Below, one piece after another: positions 44,504-54,151 of a DNA stretch of 64,000 nt. A program made the translations under genes and the position numbers. The stretch's first letter is position 1. Every line of letters starts with the position of its first letter. The stretch is taken from assembly GCA_902553315.1 (NCBI GenBank), contig CACDKN010000003.1, forward strand, positions 62,001 through 126,000, given 5' to 3'. The notes beneath the pieces are model-generated. The model had not been told where the DNA came from. It did not search any database and was given only the letters and a program-made list of their open reading frames with translations. The DNA is from AG-339-G14 sp902553315. Its GTDB lineage: Bacteria > Pseudomonadota > Gammaproteobacteria > Magnimaribacterales > AG-339-G14.

Positions 44504-45521
44504 GTTTTAACATTCTTATTCCGATTAGAGCTACTAAAAGCGAAGGAAGAAGTATCGCCAAAGATGGTGAAACATTGTTAATGATTGCTACGTTTCCAAA
44601 AATCTTTAATATCAAATTGAAACCAAAAGCCATTAGAGAACCAAAAAGAAGTCGCTCGAGATTTTTATTTTTTGAAAATAAAATAAGCGATAATGATAAA
44701 GATAATAAAATTATTGCAATCGCAGAAAATGGTTCAAGAAGTTTTTTCCAAAATTCGTATGAAATTTTTTTTCTTTCTCTTTCCGGTCCAGTTTGGGAGA
44801 GAATTTTTAAAACCTGAGAGAGAGACATTTCTTTGAGCCCTAATTTTTCGTTAATCCCTACGACAGGTGCATTTTTCCAATAAAAAGCTTCGAACTCTTT
44901 TTTATTGATATTTTCAAAAGCATTATTTAATTGCCAACTGTCTTCTTGAACTTCAAAAGATTCAGCTTCAACTATAGTTGAAAGTTTTTTATCTGGACCT
45001 AAAAAATAAAGAATAACGTCAGAGCCGCGACTTTTTTCAAAAGAAAAATTAGCCAAAACATTGTCTTTTTGGATCCATTGAGAAGTTTTAACAATTTCTT
45101 CTTTTTTATATTTCAAGTTATTTGCTGCACTTTCTAGAGTTGGAGTGAAAAATTCAAAACTTAATAAGGTTAAAAATAAAACAATTATGATGGGTTTCAA
45201 AATATTCAAAACACTACTACTTAATGACTTTCCTAAAATTTGTGCTGCAATTAATTCTCCCGAGTCGCTTAAAAACCCAAAAGTTAAAATAGCTGAAATG
45301 ACAGCACACAGGGGTAAAATTTCACATAATCTTCCCAACGAAATTAAAAAAAGATATTTGAACATTTTTCCAAAGCTGTAATCGTTATTTAAGTCTTCTA
45401 ACTCTTTTACAAGATTTAAAAGCAAGTCCAAAGAAAGAACTAAGAAACATACAAAAAAAAGAATTTTTAAAGATTCCCAAAAGAATATCTTGTCTATAGT
45501 GTCTCCAAAAATTGCTTTCAA
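44496..45521 (-). CDS. lptG: LPS export permease LptG
   Basis: One of two membrane subunits of LptB2FG. It has 341 residues: about six membrane helices, three before and three after a periplasmic beta-jellyroll (about 130-260). ISLGRLCEILPLCAVISA-like helix 2 and LLEPFSAIAIILLSLSL fit the YjgP/YjgQ family. The start is TTG at 45521 within the lptF stop (TTGA). The end overlaps the RDD gene. Confidence 0.93.
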   Translation of the reverse strand: MKAIFGDTIDKIFFWESLKILFFVCFLVLSLDLLLNLVKELEDLNNDYSFGKMFKYLFLISLGRLCEILPLCAVISAILTFGFLSDSGELIAAQILGKSLSSSVLNILKPIIIVLFLTLLSFEFFTPTLESAANNLKYKKEEIVKTSQWIQKDNVLANFSFEKSRGSDVILYFLGPDKKLSTIVEAESFEVQEDSWQLNNAFENINKKEFEAFYWKNAPVVGINEKLGLKEMSLSQVLKILSQTGPERERKKISYEFWKKLLEPFSAIAIILLSLSLSLILFSKNKNLERLLFGSLMAFGFNLILKIFGNVAIINNVSPSLAILLPSLLVALIGIRMLKLN

Positions 45522-46684
45522 CTTATAACCTCATAAAAAATGATATTGAAAATTACCGAAACTAAAATTACGAGCAACAAAAGTTGTAAGAACCACTTTT
45601 TAGAATATTTTTTGGCGATAACTGAGTTGAAATTAAAAATAAATCTTTCAAACCCAAAAAGAAATATTGCTAGCATTGCAAATAAGCCATGAATTATATA
45701 AAAAATTTGCATGGGTTTAAAAATATTCTCCTCAATAAAGGCTTTTTGGCCTATCACTAGGCCATAGTAAGATAAAAAAATTACCAAGCCTGAAAAAACC
45801 AAAATAAATCTACCGTTTTCCTGCATTCTTAAGCTAAGAGGTGCAGCAATCATCACAGATATAATTAACATCAAACCTAGTGAGAATCTTTCTAAAATTT
45901 CTGATACATAAATTTGGTTATCTGTCTCTTTTAGTAATTCATTCCAAGTTTTAGATTTAATTTCTTTGCTTACTTGTATTTCGTTTTTTGGAAAAAGGAA
46001 AAAAAGACTTTCGAAATCTAAAAAAAAGTTGTTCTCTTCAAGGGGGATAAATAACTCCCCATTTTTAAATAAAATTTTGTTATAAATTTGATCATTTGAA
46101 TTAGCAGAAACCTCCTCAGAATTAAGTATGTAATTTAAATCTTCTGATTCAATTTTTGCAAAAATGTTTTGGAAGCCAAGATCTGACGCACCCTCAGCAA
46201 AAAAAATACCATTCAATTCTTCTATTTCGTTAATTTTGCCTTCTCCCATCAGTTTAAAATTGTCAGCAAAAGATTGAGATTTAGACAAAAAGCTGAGCTG
46301 TTGATTTGATGTGGGAGCTAAAAAGAAAGAATTAAAAATAAGAAAAATGGATAGAAAAATTGATGGAATAAGGCAAATTAATACTATTCCTGATTCACTT
46401 AACCCAGCTTGGTTAGCAAAGGTTATTTCATTTGTTTTTTTTAAATTATAAATGGCAATTAAAGTACCAATGAACAAAGACGTTGGGATAGCAATTTCTA
46501 GTAACGAAGGTATTGAAAAAATTAAAACTAAACCTACAAGACTAGGGTAAAGTTCGCCATTTGATGCTTTCTCAAGAAATCCTATAGATTCATTAAAAAA
46601 TAATATTCCAAAAAGTATAAAAAAAGTTATAAGTAACGTTTTTAGCAATTGGTTTAATATATAAAAGGATATAATTTTTGGCAT
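45518..46684 (-). CDS. lptF: LPS export permease LptF
   Basis: Partner of LptG and LptB. From the ATG at 46684 it has 388 residues starting MPKIISFYILNQLLKTLL, which fits the family; an ATG at 46720 would add 12 residues and use up the promoter space before pepA. It has six hydrophobic segments around a periplasmic domain, with FSIPSLLEIAIPTSLFIGTL typical of helix 2. The position back-to-back with pepA is standard. Confidence 0.92.
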   Translation of the reverse strand: MPKIISFYILNQLLKTLLITFFILFGILFFNESIGFLEKASNGELYPSLVGLVLIFSIPSLLEIAIPTSLFIGTLIAIYNLKKTNEITFANQAGLSESGIVLICLIPSIFLSIFLIFNSFFLAPTSNQQLSFLSKSQSFADNFKLMGEGKINEIEELNGIFFAEGASDLGFQNIFAKIESEDLNYILNSEEVSANSNDQIYNKILFKNGELFIPLEENNFFLDFESLFFLFPKNEIQVSKEIKSKTWNELLKETDNQIYVSEILERFSLGLMLIISVMIAAPLSLRMQENGRFILVFSGLVIFLSYYGLVIGQKAFIEENIFKPMQIFYIIHGLFAMLAIFLFGFERFIFNFNSVIAKKYSKKWFLQLLLLVILVSVIFNIIFYEVIS

Positions 46685-46738
46685 AATACTTTTAATTATC
46701 TTACACATATTATCTAACAAATTTAGATTGGAGCAAAA

Positions 46739-48250
46739 ATGAAAAAATTAATTTCTATTTCAATGAATTTAAAAAAAATTGAGGCTTTAAAAAGTTTAAA
46801 CTCTGAATGTTTAGTGATCGGTATCTATGAGGACAAAAATTTAAATGAGATTACAAAAATATTAAATTCCGACTCCTCTGGTCTACTAAAAAAACTTTTG
46901 ACTAGAAAAGAGCTTACAGGAGCTTTAAAAAATCAATTGTATTTACCTGATATGAGTGGTTTTAAAGCCAACAAAGTTTTTCTTGTGGGTCTTGGTAAAA
47001 AAAATAAAGAACTAAACGAAGACGAATTTTCTCAGTTGAGTAGCACAATTTCTAAAATAACAATTTCTTCTAATGCTAAAGACGTTGATATTTTCCTTCC
47101 CGAAATAAAAGTCAAATTAAAAAAACCTTCTTGGGTTTATAAAATCTTATCCAGAGACCTAGAGTCCGGATGTTATCAATACTTTTTTGAAGGGAAAAAA
47201 ACACAGCCAAAAAATAAATTAAAAAAAATAAACTTTCTTAATTTGGCAGGTAATGAGAGTAAAGCAAAAATACTTTCTTCTATTAAAATGGGCCATGTTA
47301 TTGGCGCTGGAATGAACACATCCAAAGATCTTGCAAATACCCCTGCAAATATATGCACGCCAAGCCACTTAGCAAAACAAGCAAAACTCATAAGTAAGAC
47401 TTTTCCTTCAATTAAAACAAAAGTTTTAGGCGAGAAAGAAATGAAAAAATTAGGAATGGATTGTTTACTGTCTGTCGGTAACGGTAGTGCTCAAGAATCT
47501 AAATTTATTATCATGCAGTATTCCGGAGGAAAAAAAACCTCCAAACCTCATATCATAGTTGGCAAAGGAATCACTTTTGATACTGGAGGTATAAGCATTA
47601 AACCAAGTCCTAACATGGACGAAATGAAATATGATATGTCAGGTTCAGCTAGTGTATTTGGAACTATGAGAGCAATAGCTGAAATTAAGCCTAAACTGAA
47701 TATTATTGGAGTGGTGGCTTCAGCTGAAAACATGCCAAGTAGTACAGCGACTAAGCCTGGGGATGTGGTGAATACCTTGTCTGGACAAACTGTTGAAATT
47801 TTAAATACTGACGCCGAAGGTAGGTTAGTTTTATGTGATGCACTAACATATATTGAAAGGTTTAAACCAGCAAGTGTAATAGACATTGCAACTCTAACAG
47901 GTGCTTGTGTAGTTGCCTTGGGTCATCAAGCAACGGGTTTATTATCCAATGATCAAAAATTAGCTGATAATATTTTAGAAAGCGGATATTCTAGTTGCGA
48001 CAAAGCGTGGCAACTCCCCCTTTGGGATGAATATCAGAGCGATATTAATAGTAAATATGCAGACATCGCAAATATTGGAGGAAGAGCAGGAACAATTACT
48101 GCAGCTTGCTTCCTTTCAAGATTTACTCGCTCTTATAAATGGGCTCATTTAGATATTGCTGGTACTGCTTATGGAGGACGTGTAGGCAAAACTTCTAGCG
48201 GAAGACCCGTTCCACTTTTAACGGAGTATCTGTTGTCTAGAAAACAATAG
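46739..48250 (+). CDS. pepA: Leucyl aminopeptidase
   Basis: Cytosolic di-zinc M17 aminopeptidase, 503 residues. The metal and active-site segments GKGITFDTGGISIKPSPNM, KYDMSGSA and NTDAEGRLVLCDAL are complete. GGAG precedes the ATG. In Escherichia PepA is also a DNA-binding regulator of carAB, which is relevant because carAB lies 5.6 kb away here. It is followed without gap by holC. Confidence 0.97.
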   Translation: MKKLISISMNLKKIEALKSLNSECLVIGIYEDKNLNEITKILNSDSSGLLKKLLTRKELTGALKNQLYLPDMSGFKANKVFLVGLGKKNKELNEDEFSQLSSTISKITISSNAKDVDIFLPEIKVKLKKPSWVYKILSRDLESGCYQYFFEGKKTQPKNKLKKINFLNLAGNESKAKILSSIKMGHVIGAGMNTSKDLANTPANICTPSHLAKQAKLISKTFPSIKTKVLGEKEMKKLGMDCLLSVGNGSAQESKFIIMQYSGGKKTSKPHIIVGKGITFDTGGISIKPSPNMDEMKYDMSGSASVFGTMRAIAEIKPKLNIIGVVASAENMPSSTATKPGDVVNTLSGQTVEILNTDAEGRLVLCDALTYIERFKPASVIDIATLTGACVVALGHQATGLLSNDQKLADNILESGYSSCDKAWQLPLWDEYQSDINSKYADIANIGGRAGTITAACFLSRFTRSYKWAHLDIAGTAYGGRVGKTSSGRPVPLLTEYLLSRKQ

Positions 48251-48712
48251 ATGAGTTCTGTAAGTTTTTTACAAGCTGGATTTTCAGAAGACCTCGCCAT
48301 AGACTATGTCTGTGATCTTACAGGTAAGATAATTCAAAAAAATTTACATGATTCAACTTCGAAAAAAATTTTTATCAGATGCAACGATGCCGAACAAGCA
48401 ATTAAGTTAGATGAAAGAATGTGGGGATATCCAAAACATATATTTATTCCTCATAAAATTTCTACTGAAAAAAACTCTAAAGATTGTGAAGTCTCAATTT
48501 CTTATCCAGGGATTAAAATCAATGAAGAATTTTATTATTTGGTAAACCTTAATCCTCAGCTTCCATCTAATTATAGCGAATACAAAGAAACCCTTCAGAT
48601 AGTCATAAAAGATAACTCAACCAATCAAGAAATTGCTAGAGAGAGTTACAAAAAATGTCTTGGCGATGGGATAAAACCAAAATATCTAGAAGAAAATGAA
48701 GAAAGTTTTTGA
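48251..48712 (+). CDS. holC: DNA polymerase III chi subunit
   Basis: Clamp-loader accessory that links SSB to the holoenzyme. It has 153 residues: SVSFLQAG start, CDLTGKIIQKNLHD, RCNDAEQAIKLDERMWGYP and FIPHKIS are the conserved HolC elements. It is placed between pepA and valS as in Escherichia. The ATG directly follows the pepA stop, and its end overlaps valS by 17 bases. A HolD-like partner is encoded at 53812-54105. Confidence 0.9.
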   Translation: MSSVSFLQAGFSEDLAIDYVCDLTGKIIQKNLHDSTSKKIFIRCNDAEQAIKLDERMWGYPKHIFIPHKISTEKNSKDCEVSISYPGIKINEEFYYLVNLNPQLPSNYSEYKETLQIVIKDNSTNQEIARESYKKCLGDGIKPKYLEENEESF

Positions 48713-51431
48713 ACCAAAACAAATTGAAGGAAGATGGTACAAATTTTGGGAACAAAACAATCTCTTTAGTCCGAAGATATCTTCCAAGAAAAAACCCTTT
48801 AGCATGATGATCCCTCCTCCAAACGTTACAGGTAGCCTCCATATGGGTCATGGTTTTCAGAATACATTGATGGACACTATATGTAGATATAAAAGACAAA
48901 AAGGATTTGAAGTCCTTTGGCAACCTGGTACTGACCATGCAGGAATTGCTACTCAACTTGTTGTAGAAAGAAATTTAGAACAAAAGGGGCTATCTAGAGA
49001 AGAAATTGGCAGAAAGAAATTTGAAGAAGAAATTTGGAAATGGAAGTCAACTTCAGGAAATACAATCACAAAACAGCTAAGACGATTAGGAGCCTCTTTA
49101 GATTGGAATAGAGAAAAATTCACAATGGATAAAGATTTCAACAATGCGGTGATAAAAGTCTTTTGCTCTTTGTATGATGAAGGCCTTATCTATAGAGGTT
49201 ATAGATTAGTTAATTGGGACGTTAGCCTGCAATCTGCAATTTCAGATCTTGAAGTAATAAACGAAGAAGAACCCGCAAAAATTTGGCTCATTGCTTATAA
49301 GAATAAAAATGACTCAATTACTGTTGCTACGACGAGACCCGAGACAATGTTTGGAGACGTTGCAATTGCAGTAAACCCAAAAGATAAGAGGTATAAAAAA
49401 TTTGTAGGACAAGAATTTGAAATACCTCTTTCCGGAAAAAAAATTAAAGTTATAACTGATAGTTACGTTGATCCTGATTTTGGAACTGGATGTCTAAAAA
49501 TTACTCCAGCCCATGATTTCAATGATTTCGAAATAGGCCTCAGAAATAAGTTACCCATGGTAAATATCTTAAATAAAAATGGTTTGCTTAATGAAAATGT
49601 CCCCAGTAAATTTCAAAGTCTATCCACACTTGAAGCTAGAAGACAGATACTAGTTGATCTAGAAAAAAATGGAAATCTTATCAAAGAAAAAGAACATAAG
49701 ATTAGCGTACCTAGAAGTGAAAGAACTGGAGAAATACTTGAACCGCTATTAACTAAACAGTGGTATCTCAAATCAACAAAACTATCCAAAAAAGCAATTA
49801 ATTTAGTCAAAACAAAAAAAATAAAATTTATTCCCAACAATTGGGACAAAACTTACTTTTCTTGGATGAACGAAATTAAAGATTGGTGTATATCTAGGCA
49901 ACTCTGGTGGGGTCATAGAATCCCAGCCTGGTATGATGAAAATTCTAATGTTTATGTTGGCGCGTCTGAAAAAGAGGTTAGAAATAAATACAAATTAGGA
50001 AAAGGTATAAAATTAGAAAAAGATAATGACGTTTTAGATACTTGGTTTTCTTCTCAATTATGGACATTTGCTACCTTAGGATGGCCAAAAAAATCATCAC
50101 TTCTTGAAAGGTTCCACCCAACCTCAGTATTAGTGACGGGATTTGACATAATTTTTTTCTGGGTAGCCCGAATGATTATGATCTCTCAAAAATTTTTAAA
50201 TGAAATACCTTTTCGAGAAGTTTATATTCATGGATTAGTTAGAGATAGTGAGGGTCAAAAAATGTCTAAGTCTAAAGGTAATATTTTAGATCCAATAGAT
50301 ATAATCGATGGGATAAGTCTAGATGAATTAATTTTAAAAAGAACTTCAAATCTATTAAGTTCTAAACAAACACAAAAAATTGTAAGTTCCACAAAAAAAG
50401 ATTTTCCAAAAGGAATATCTCCTTATGGAGCTGATGCAATAAGATTTACATTTTGTTCTCTCGCATCCGGCAGTAGGGACATTAACTTTGATTTGAATAG
50501 AGTTGAAGGTTATAGAAATTTTTGTAACAAGTTGTGGAACGCATCAAGATTTATCATTTTGCAATGTAAAACTAAAAAAGTTTCAAAAAATAAATCTAAT
50601 GACGAAGAAGATCGATGGTTGTTAAACGAAATGAATAAAACTTTCAGAATTTATTCTGATCATATAGAGAACTACCGATTTGATTTAGCTGTTCAGTCTA
50701 TTTACGAATTTGTTTGGGAGATTTACTGTGATTGGTATATTGAATTTTGTAAAATAAGACTTCAAGATGAGAATTTATCAATTTCTAAAAAGAGTGAAAT
50801 TCTAAACTCTTTAGTAAACTCATTGGAGTCAATCTTGGTAGCTTTGCATCCCGTAATTCCCTTTATTACAGAAGAAATATGGCAACAAACGAAAGACTTA
50901 CATAAGCATAAAGAAAAAAGTATTTCTCTCAGAAATTTTCCAAAAATAATAAGCTCAAATAGATCTTTTAAAGATATTGCGCTTTTAAAAAATTCAATTG
51001 TAGGTATCAGAAATTTAAGGGGAGAAATGCAATTATCCCCTAAAATAAAAATTGATTTAATTCTTACAAAAAAAAATATAACTTACAATATTCTTAATAA
51101 ATACAAAACTTATTTAAGCAATCTTTGCGGTGTCAAAAATATAATATTTTCGTCTTCCCCTCCCCCATCATCAATTGTCCTTATTTCGGATGAGAAACTT
51201 TTTGTGCCTTTAAAAGGATTAATAGATCCTAATAAAGAGATTGCAAGAAACTCAGAAAATCTTAATAAATTGAACAAAAACTTTGAAAGTTTAAAATTAC
51301 AATTGCAAAATAAAAAATTTATAAAAAATGCACCTAAACTTTTAGTGAAAGAAAGAAAAATGCAATTAAAAGACTTGAGTCAAAAAATATCTAAAACTAG
51401 AAAACACCTTAAAGTACTAGAAAAAGTATAA
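48696..51431 (+). CDS. valS: Valyl-tRNA synthetase
   Basis: Class I synthetase, 911 residues. HMGH (49-52) in PPPNVTGSLHMGHGF, editing-domain TTRPETMFGDVA, KMSKS (522-526), the anticodon-binding helical domain and a C-terminal coiled coil with the family ELxxLxKxLxKL-type pattern are all present. It is slightly shorter than the 951-residue Escherichia enzyme. Confidence 0.98.
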   Translation: MKKVFEPKQIEGRWYKFWEQNNLFSPKISSKKKPFSMMIPPPNVTGSLHMGHGFQNTLMDTICRYKRQKGFEVLWQPGTDHAGIATQLVVERNLEQKGLSREEIGRKKFEEEIWKWKSTSGNTITKQLRRLGASLDWNREKFTMDKDFNNAVIKVFCSLYDEGLIYRGYRLVNWDVSLQSAISDLEVINEEEPAKIWLIAYKNKNDSITVATTRPETMFGDVAIAVNPKDKRYKKFVGQEFEIPLSGKKIKVITDSYVDPDFGTGCLKITPAHDFNDFEIGLRNKLPMVNILNKNGLLNENVPSKFQSLSTLEARRQILVDLEKNGNLIKEKEHKISVPRSERTGEILEPLLTKQWYLKSTKLSKKAINLVKTKKIKFIPNNWDKTYFSWMNEIKDWCISRQLWWGHRIPAWYDENSNVYVGASEKEVRNKYKLGKGIKLEKDNDVLDTWFSSQLWTFATLGWPKKSSLLERFHPTSVLVTGFDIIFFWVARMIMISQKFLNEIPFREVYIHGLVRDSEGQKMSKSKGNILDPIDIIDGISLDELILKRTSNLLSSKQTQKIVSSTKKDFPKGISPYGADAIRFTFCSLASGSRDINFDLNRVEGYRNFCNKLWNASRFIILQCKTKKVSKNKSNDEEDRWLLNEMNKTFRIYSDHIENYRFDLAVQSIYEFVWEIYCDWYIEFCKIRLQDENLSISKKSEILNSLVNSLESILVALHPVIPFITEEIWQQTKDLHKHKEKSISLRNFPKIISSNRSFKDIALLKNSIVGIRNLRGEMQLSPKIKIDLILTKKNITYNILNKYKTYLSNLCGVKNIIFSSSPPPSSIVLISDEKLFVPLKGLIDPNKEIARNSENLNKLNKNFESLKLQLQNKKFIKNAPKLLVKERKMQLKDLSQKISKTRKHLKVLEKV

Positions 51432-51438
51432 TAACTCT

Positions 51439-51810
51439 ATGTGGTTGAGAGGAGCGACAGCAGGAATTATAGTAAGTCTTATTTCTGCATTTTTATATAA
51501 CTTCTTTTTTCAAGAAGGATTCATAAAAATCTTTTTCTTTATATTCTTTTCCACATATATCTCCAGCATGATTATTGTTTATGGCAGGCAAATTAAATAT
51601 AGGCTAAGAAGAGAAAAAGGAACTATAAAATGGTTCGATCCTAGCAAAGGTTATGGTTTCCTAGAAAGAGATAAAGGAGGAGATTTGTTCATTCATTTTG
51701 CTTCAGTGGCTGAAAAAGATAGAAAAAGTTTGAAGGAAAATACTCGAGTAAGTTACACGGTTATTTCAAGTGTAAAAGGACCGCAAGCTAATGAAATAAG
51801 AGTTATTTAA
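51439..51810 (+). CDS. Membrane-anchored cold-shock domain protein
   Basis: A 123-residue protein. Residues about 6-25 and 29-50 are hydrophobic and likely form two membrane helices; a short basic linker (RQIKYRLRREK) follows, then a complete cold-shock domain from residue 59 with GTIKWFDPSKGYGFLERD (RNP1 KGYGF) and LFIHF (RNP2). This would hold a nucleic-acid-binding domain on the cytoplasmic face of the membrane. It starts 7 bases after valS; its stop overlaps the convergent GNAT stop (TTAA). Role unknown. Confidence 0.85.
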   Translation: MWLRGATAGIIVSLISAFLYNFFFQEGFIKIFFFIFFSTYISSMIIVYGRQIKYRLRREKGTIKWFDPSKGYGFLERDKGGDLFIHFASVAEKDRKSLKENTRVSYTVISSVKGPQANEIRVI

Positions 51811-52250
51811 AAATCTCTCCTCATATAAAATCTATCAAGACTATTTTCCCTTCTTATATCGTATACTTCGAAATCATATTTTTCATAAAATTCTTTTGTT
51901 TTAAGTCTCGAAGTTAAAATAAGTGAAGATTTATTAAAATTTTTTTTTGCTTTTAATAAAATAAAATCCATAAGAATTTTTGATATACCAATATTTCTGT
52001 ATTTCTCAGCAACGGAGAATCTTTGCAAGGACACTTCGTAGTCTGAACTTTGATATAAACGAGAGTAAGCAATTAAATCTGATTTCAAAAAGATTGTTAA
52101 ATGGAAACTTTCTTTATCTATTTTATTATCATCATAGACTTTGTCTCCCTTGACGGAATCTCTTAAATTTTTTATTTTTTGAAAAAGAGCTTTTTCAATA
52201 TCTTCAAATTTTTTACACTCCTTAAAAAAAGAGTCTTCTGATATCTTCAT
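51807..52250 (-). CDS. GNAT-family acetyltransferase
   Basis: A 147-residue protein with the GNAT core: SLQRFSVAEKYRNIGISKILMDF holds the acetyl-CoA binding R-x-x-G-x pattern (YRNIGISK), and TKEFYEKYDFEVYD is the typical C-terminal strand. The layout is similar to ElaA/YitI-like members, but the substrate is unknown. It is followed on the same strand by no gene; upstream is the aldo/keto reductase 9 bases away. Confidence 0.8.
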   Translation of the reverse strand: MKISEDSFFKECKKFEDIEKALFQKIKNLRDSVKGDKVYDDNKIDKESFHLTIFLKSDLIAYSRLYQSSDYEVSLQRFSVAEKYRNIGISKILMDFILLKAKKNFNKSSLILTSRLKTKEFYEKYDFEVYDIRRENSLDRFYMRRDF

Positions 52251-52259
52251 TCAGTTAGA

Positions 52260-53300
52260 TTAAGGGCAGGGATTAGGACATTCCGAATGAATCTTGTCTA
52301 ATTCCCCAATAACATCATCGGACAATTTAGTAATTCCACTTTTTATAGCTATTTCAAGTTGTTCCATTGTAGTTGCCCCAATAATGTTGGAAGTGACAAA
52401 TTCTCTAGAGTTTACAAAAGCATTAGCCATCAAAGATGGATCAAGATTGGATTGATCAGCAAGGTTAATATATTTTCTAATTGCAGCCTCGGCGCTTGGA
52501 GTTTCGTATCTTTGCCCTCTACCAAAAAGTTTTGTTCTGGATCCCTCCGGAAGTTTTCCATCTAAATATTTACCTGATAAATAACCTTGCGCTAAGGGAG
52601 AATAGGCTAATAATCCTACTGAACTTCTATGAAAAAATTCCGACATTCCCGATTCATAGGATCTATTCAGTAAATTATATGCATTTTGAACCGACTGTAC
52701 TCTAGGGAGATTATCTCTTTCAGATACATTTAAAAATTCAGACAGGCCCCATGGTGTTTCATTTGACAACCCTATGTGTCTAACCTTGCCTGTTTCAACA
52801 ATTTGGTTTAAAACGTCTAAAGTTTCTTCGATTGGGACAGACTCAAGATCATAATGTTTATAAAGTCCTAAACCTCCACCAAATATATTTAAAGCTCTAT
52901 CTGGCCAATGTAATTGATAAAGGTCTATGTAATCTGTTTTCAATCTTTTTAAGCTTCCTTCAATCGCTTTTTCTATGTTTTCCTTGTTTAATCTAGTTTC
53001 TCCACCCCTAAACCATTTCATGCCACTTCTTCCGGCTACTTTAGTTGCAAGAATAATATCTTGCCTGCACCCATTTTTCTCAAACCAAGAACCAATAATT
53101 CTTTCTGTGCTGCCCTGAGTTTCTTCTTTGGGAGGTATCGAATATAACTCTGCTGTATCAAAAAAATTCACTCCATTCTCAACGGCATAGTCCATTTGCT
53201 CATGGCCTTCTTCTTCAGTATTTTGTTGGCCCCAAGTCATTGTTCCCAAACAAATTAAACTTACATCAATATCAGTATTCCCAAGTTTTTTATACTCCAT
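52260..53300 (-). CDS. Aldo/keto reductase, Tas-like
   Basis: NADPH-dependent TIM-barrel reductase of 346 residues. The catalytic tetrad is visible: Asp48 and Tyr53 (FFDTAELY), Lys87 (ILATKVAG), His131 (LYQLHWPD). The start MEYKKLGNTDIDVSLICLGTMTWG (diagnostic part LGTMTWG) and the C-terminal GATTMEQLE match the Tas group. The physiological substrate cannot be inferred. It follows rimI after three bases. Confidence 0.9.
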   Translation of the reverse strand: MEYKKLGNTDIDVSLICLGTMTWGQQNTEEEGHEQMDYAVENGVNFFDTAELYSIPPKEETQGSTERIIGSWFEKNGCRQDIILATKVAGRSGMKWFRGGETRLNKENIEKAIEGSLKRLKTDYIDLYQLHWPDRALNIFGGGLGLYKHYDLESVPIEETLDVLNQIVETGKVRHIGLSNETPWGLSEFLNVSERDNLPRVQSVQNAYNLLNRSYESGMSEFFHRSSVGLLAYSPLAQGYLSGKYLDGKLPEGSRTKLFGRGQRYETPSAEAAIRKYINLADQSNLDPSLMANAFVNSREFVTSNIIGATTMEQLEIAIKSGITKLSDDVIGELDKIHSECPNPCP

Positions 53301-53303
53301 AGA

Positions 53304-53834
53304 CTAACCTCGGTTAAAATTTAACATCTTTCTTAAAAAAAATAATGAAAATCTTGAAATACTTTCTAAGGAAGATAAGTTCATATGCTTGGTAAAAATC
53401 AATCCGTCTTCTCTCCCTTGAGATAATCTATAATAATTTTTTCTTTTACCAACATTTTTATAATTATTCTTTTTATAAAACTCAATTGCTTTCTCATTAC
53501 TATCTCTAACCTCCAAGAAAATATCAGAGACGCCCTTTTTTTTTGCATCTTGTTCAGATTTATTTAAGAGCAACTGACCCATACCTTGAGAACGAAACTC
53601 AGGATGCACAGATATATTGAGTAGATGAGATTCTGTAAAGTTAATTGTAGAAATGCAAAACCCTATTGTTTCTTCTTGTTTAATTAATAAAATATTTTGG
53701 TAGTTGGAATTTATACAATCTATGAAACTTCCAATAGACCAAGGTGTGGGGTTCGAAAGTCTTTCAATTTCCATTACTCTTTCGAGGTCCTTAAAATCAA
53801 GAATCTTAAATTTAAAGTTTTCTTTCCCAGACAT
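53304..53834 (-). CDS. rimI: RimI-like ribosomal protein alanine acetyltransferase
   Basis: GNAT enzyme that acetylates the N-terminus of S18 in Escherichia. From the ATG at 53834 it has 176 residues, with IERLSNPTPWSIGSF at the start, LLNISVHPEFRSQGMGQLLL (acetyl-CoA loop RSQGMG) and LEVRDSNEKAIEFYKKNNY, all typical. A farther start at 53867 would add 11 residues and overlap more of the upstream gene. It has an extra C-terminal tail of about 35 residues rich in Phe/Leu/Ser. It follows a HolD-like gene as in the Escherichia holD-rimI pair. Confidence 0.87.
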   Translation of the reverse strand: MSGKENFKFKILDFKDLERVMEIERLSNPTPWSIGSFIDCINSNYQNILLIKQEETIGFCISTINFTESHLLNISVHPEFRSQGMGQLLLNKSEQDAKKKGVSDIFLEVRDSNEKAIEFYKKNNYKNVGKRKNYYRLSQGREDGLIFTKHMNLSSLESISRFSLFFLRKMLNFNRG

Positions 53835-54105
53835 TTTTTCTTGCTTTTGAATCCGACATGAATTCACTAAGTTTATCTAATTGAAAAAGATTTTGGTCTA
53901 CGAAAAAGTTATAAATTTTTAATGAATCTTTCTCTTCAAAGTTCAGTCCAAATGCTGAAGACATAGAATATAAAAAGGAAATTTCATCTTTGTTAAATTT
54001 TTTCGTTTCGACTTTAACTACCTTGTTTTTTTCAAACGAATAACTAGAGTTTAATTCCCATTTATGTAGTTTTAAATCTTCAAATATATAGTCGTTAAAT
54101 TTCAT
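53812..54105 (-). CDS. Small HolD-like protein (DNA polymerase III psi candidate)
   Basis: A 97-residue protein. LKLHKWEL near residues 11-18 resembles the chi-binding N-terminus of Escherichia HolD (LGITQWSL), and the C-terminal SDSKARKNVWERKL resembles its NPTARAALWQQI. The middle is shorter than in the 137-residue Escherichia psi. It lies just upstream of rimI, overlapping it by 23 bases, the standard holD position. The match is by short motifs and context only, so the call is tentative. HolC, the expected partner, is present in the window. Confidence 0.55.
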   Translation of the reverse strand: MKFNDYIFEDLKLHKWELNSSYSFEKNKVVKVETKKFNKDEISFLYSMSSAFGLNFEEKDSLKIYNFFVDQNLFQLDKLSEFMSDSKARKNVWERKL

Positions 54106-54118
54106 TTAATTAATCCTA

Positions 54119-54124
54119 TATAAT
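54119..54124 (+). promoter_or_regulatory. Candidate -10 box for leuA
   Basis: TATAAT at 54119-54124 in the 46-base gap between the HolD-like gene and leuA would give a transcript start near 54131, about 20 bases before the TTG start of leuA. There is no convincing -35 and no room for a leucine leader peptide. Confidence 0.35.
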
Positions 54125-54151
54125 ATTTTAATTCAAATTTGAGTATAAAAA

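Noticed and set aside
46685..46720. Longer lptF with start at 46720
   Set aside because: The extra 12 residues precede the family start and would leave only 18 bases to pepA.
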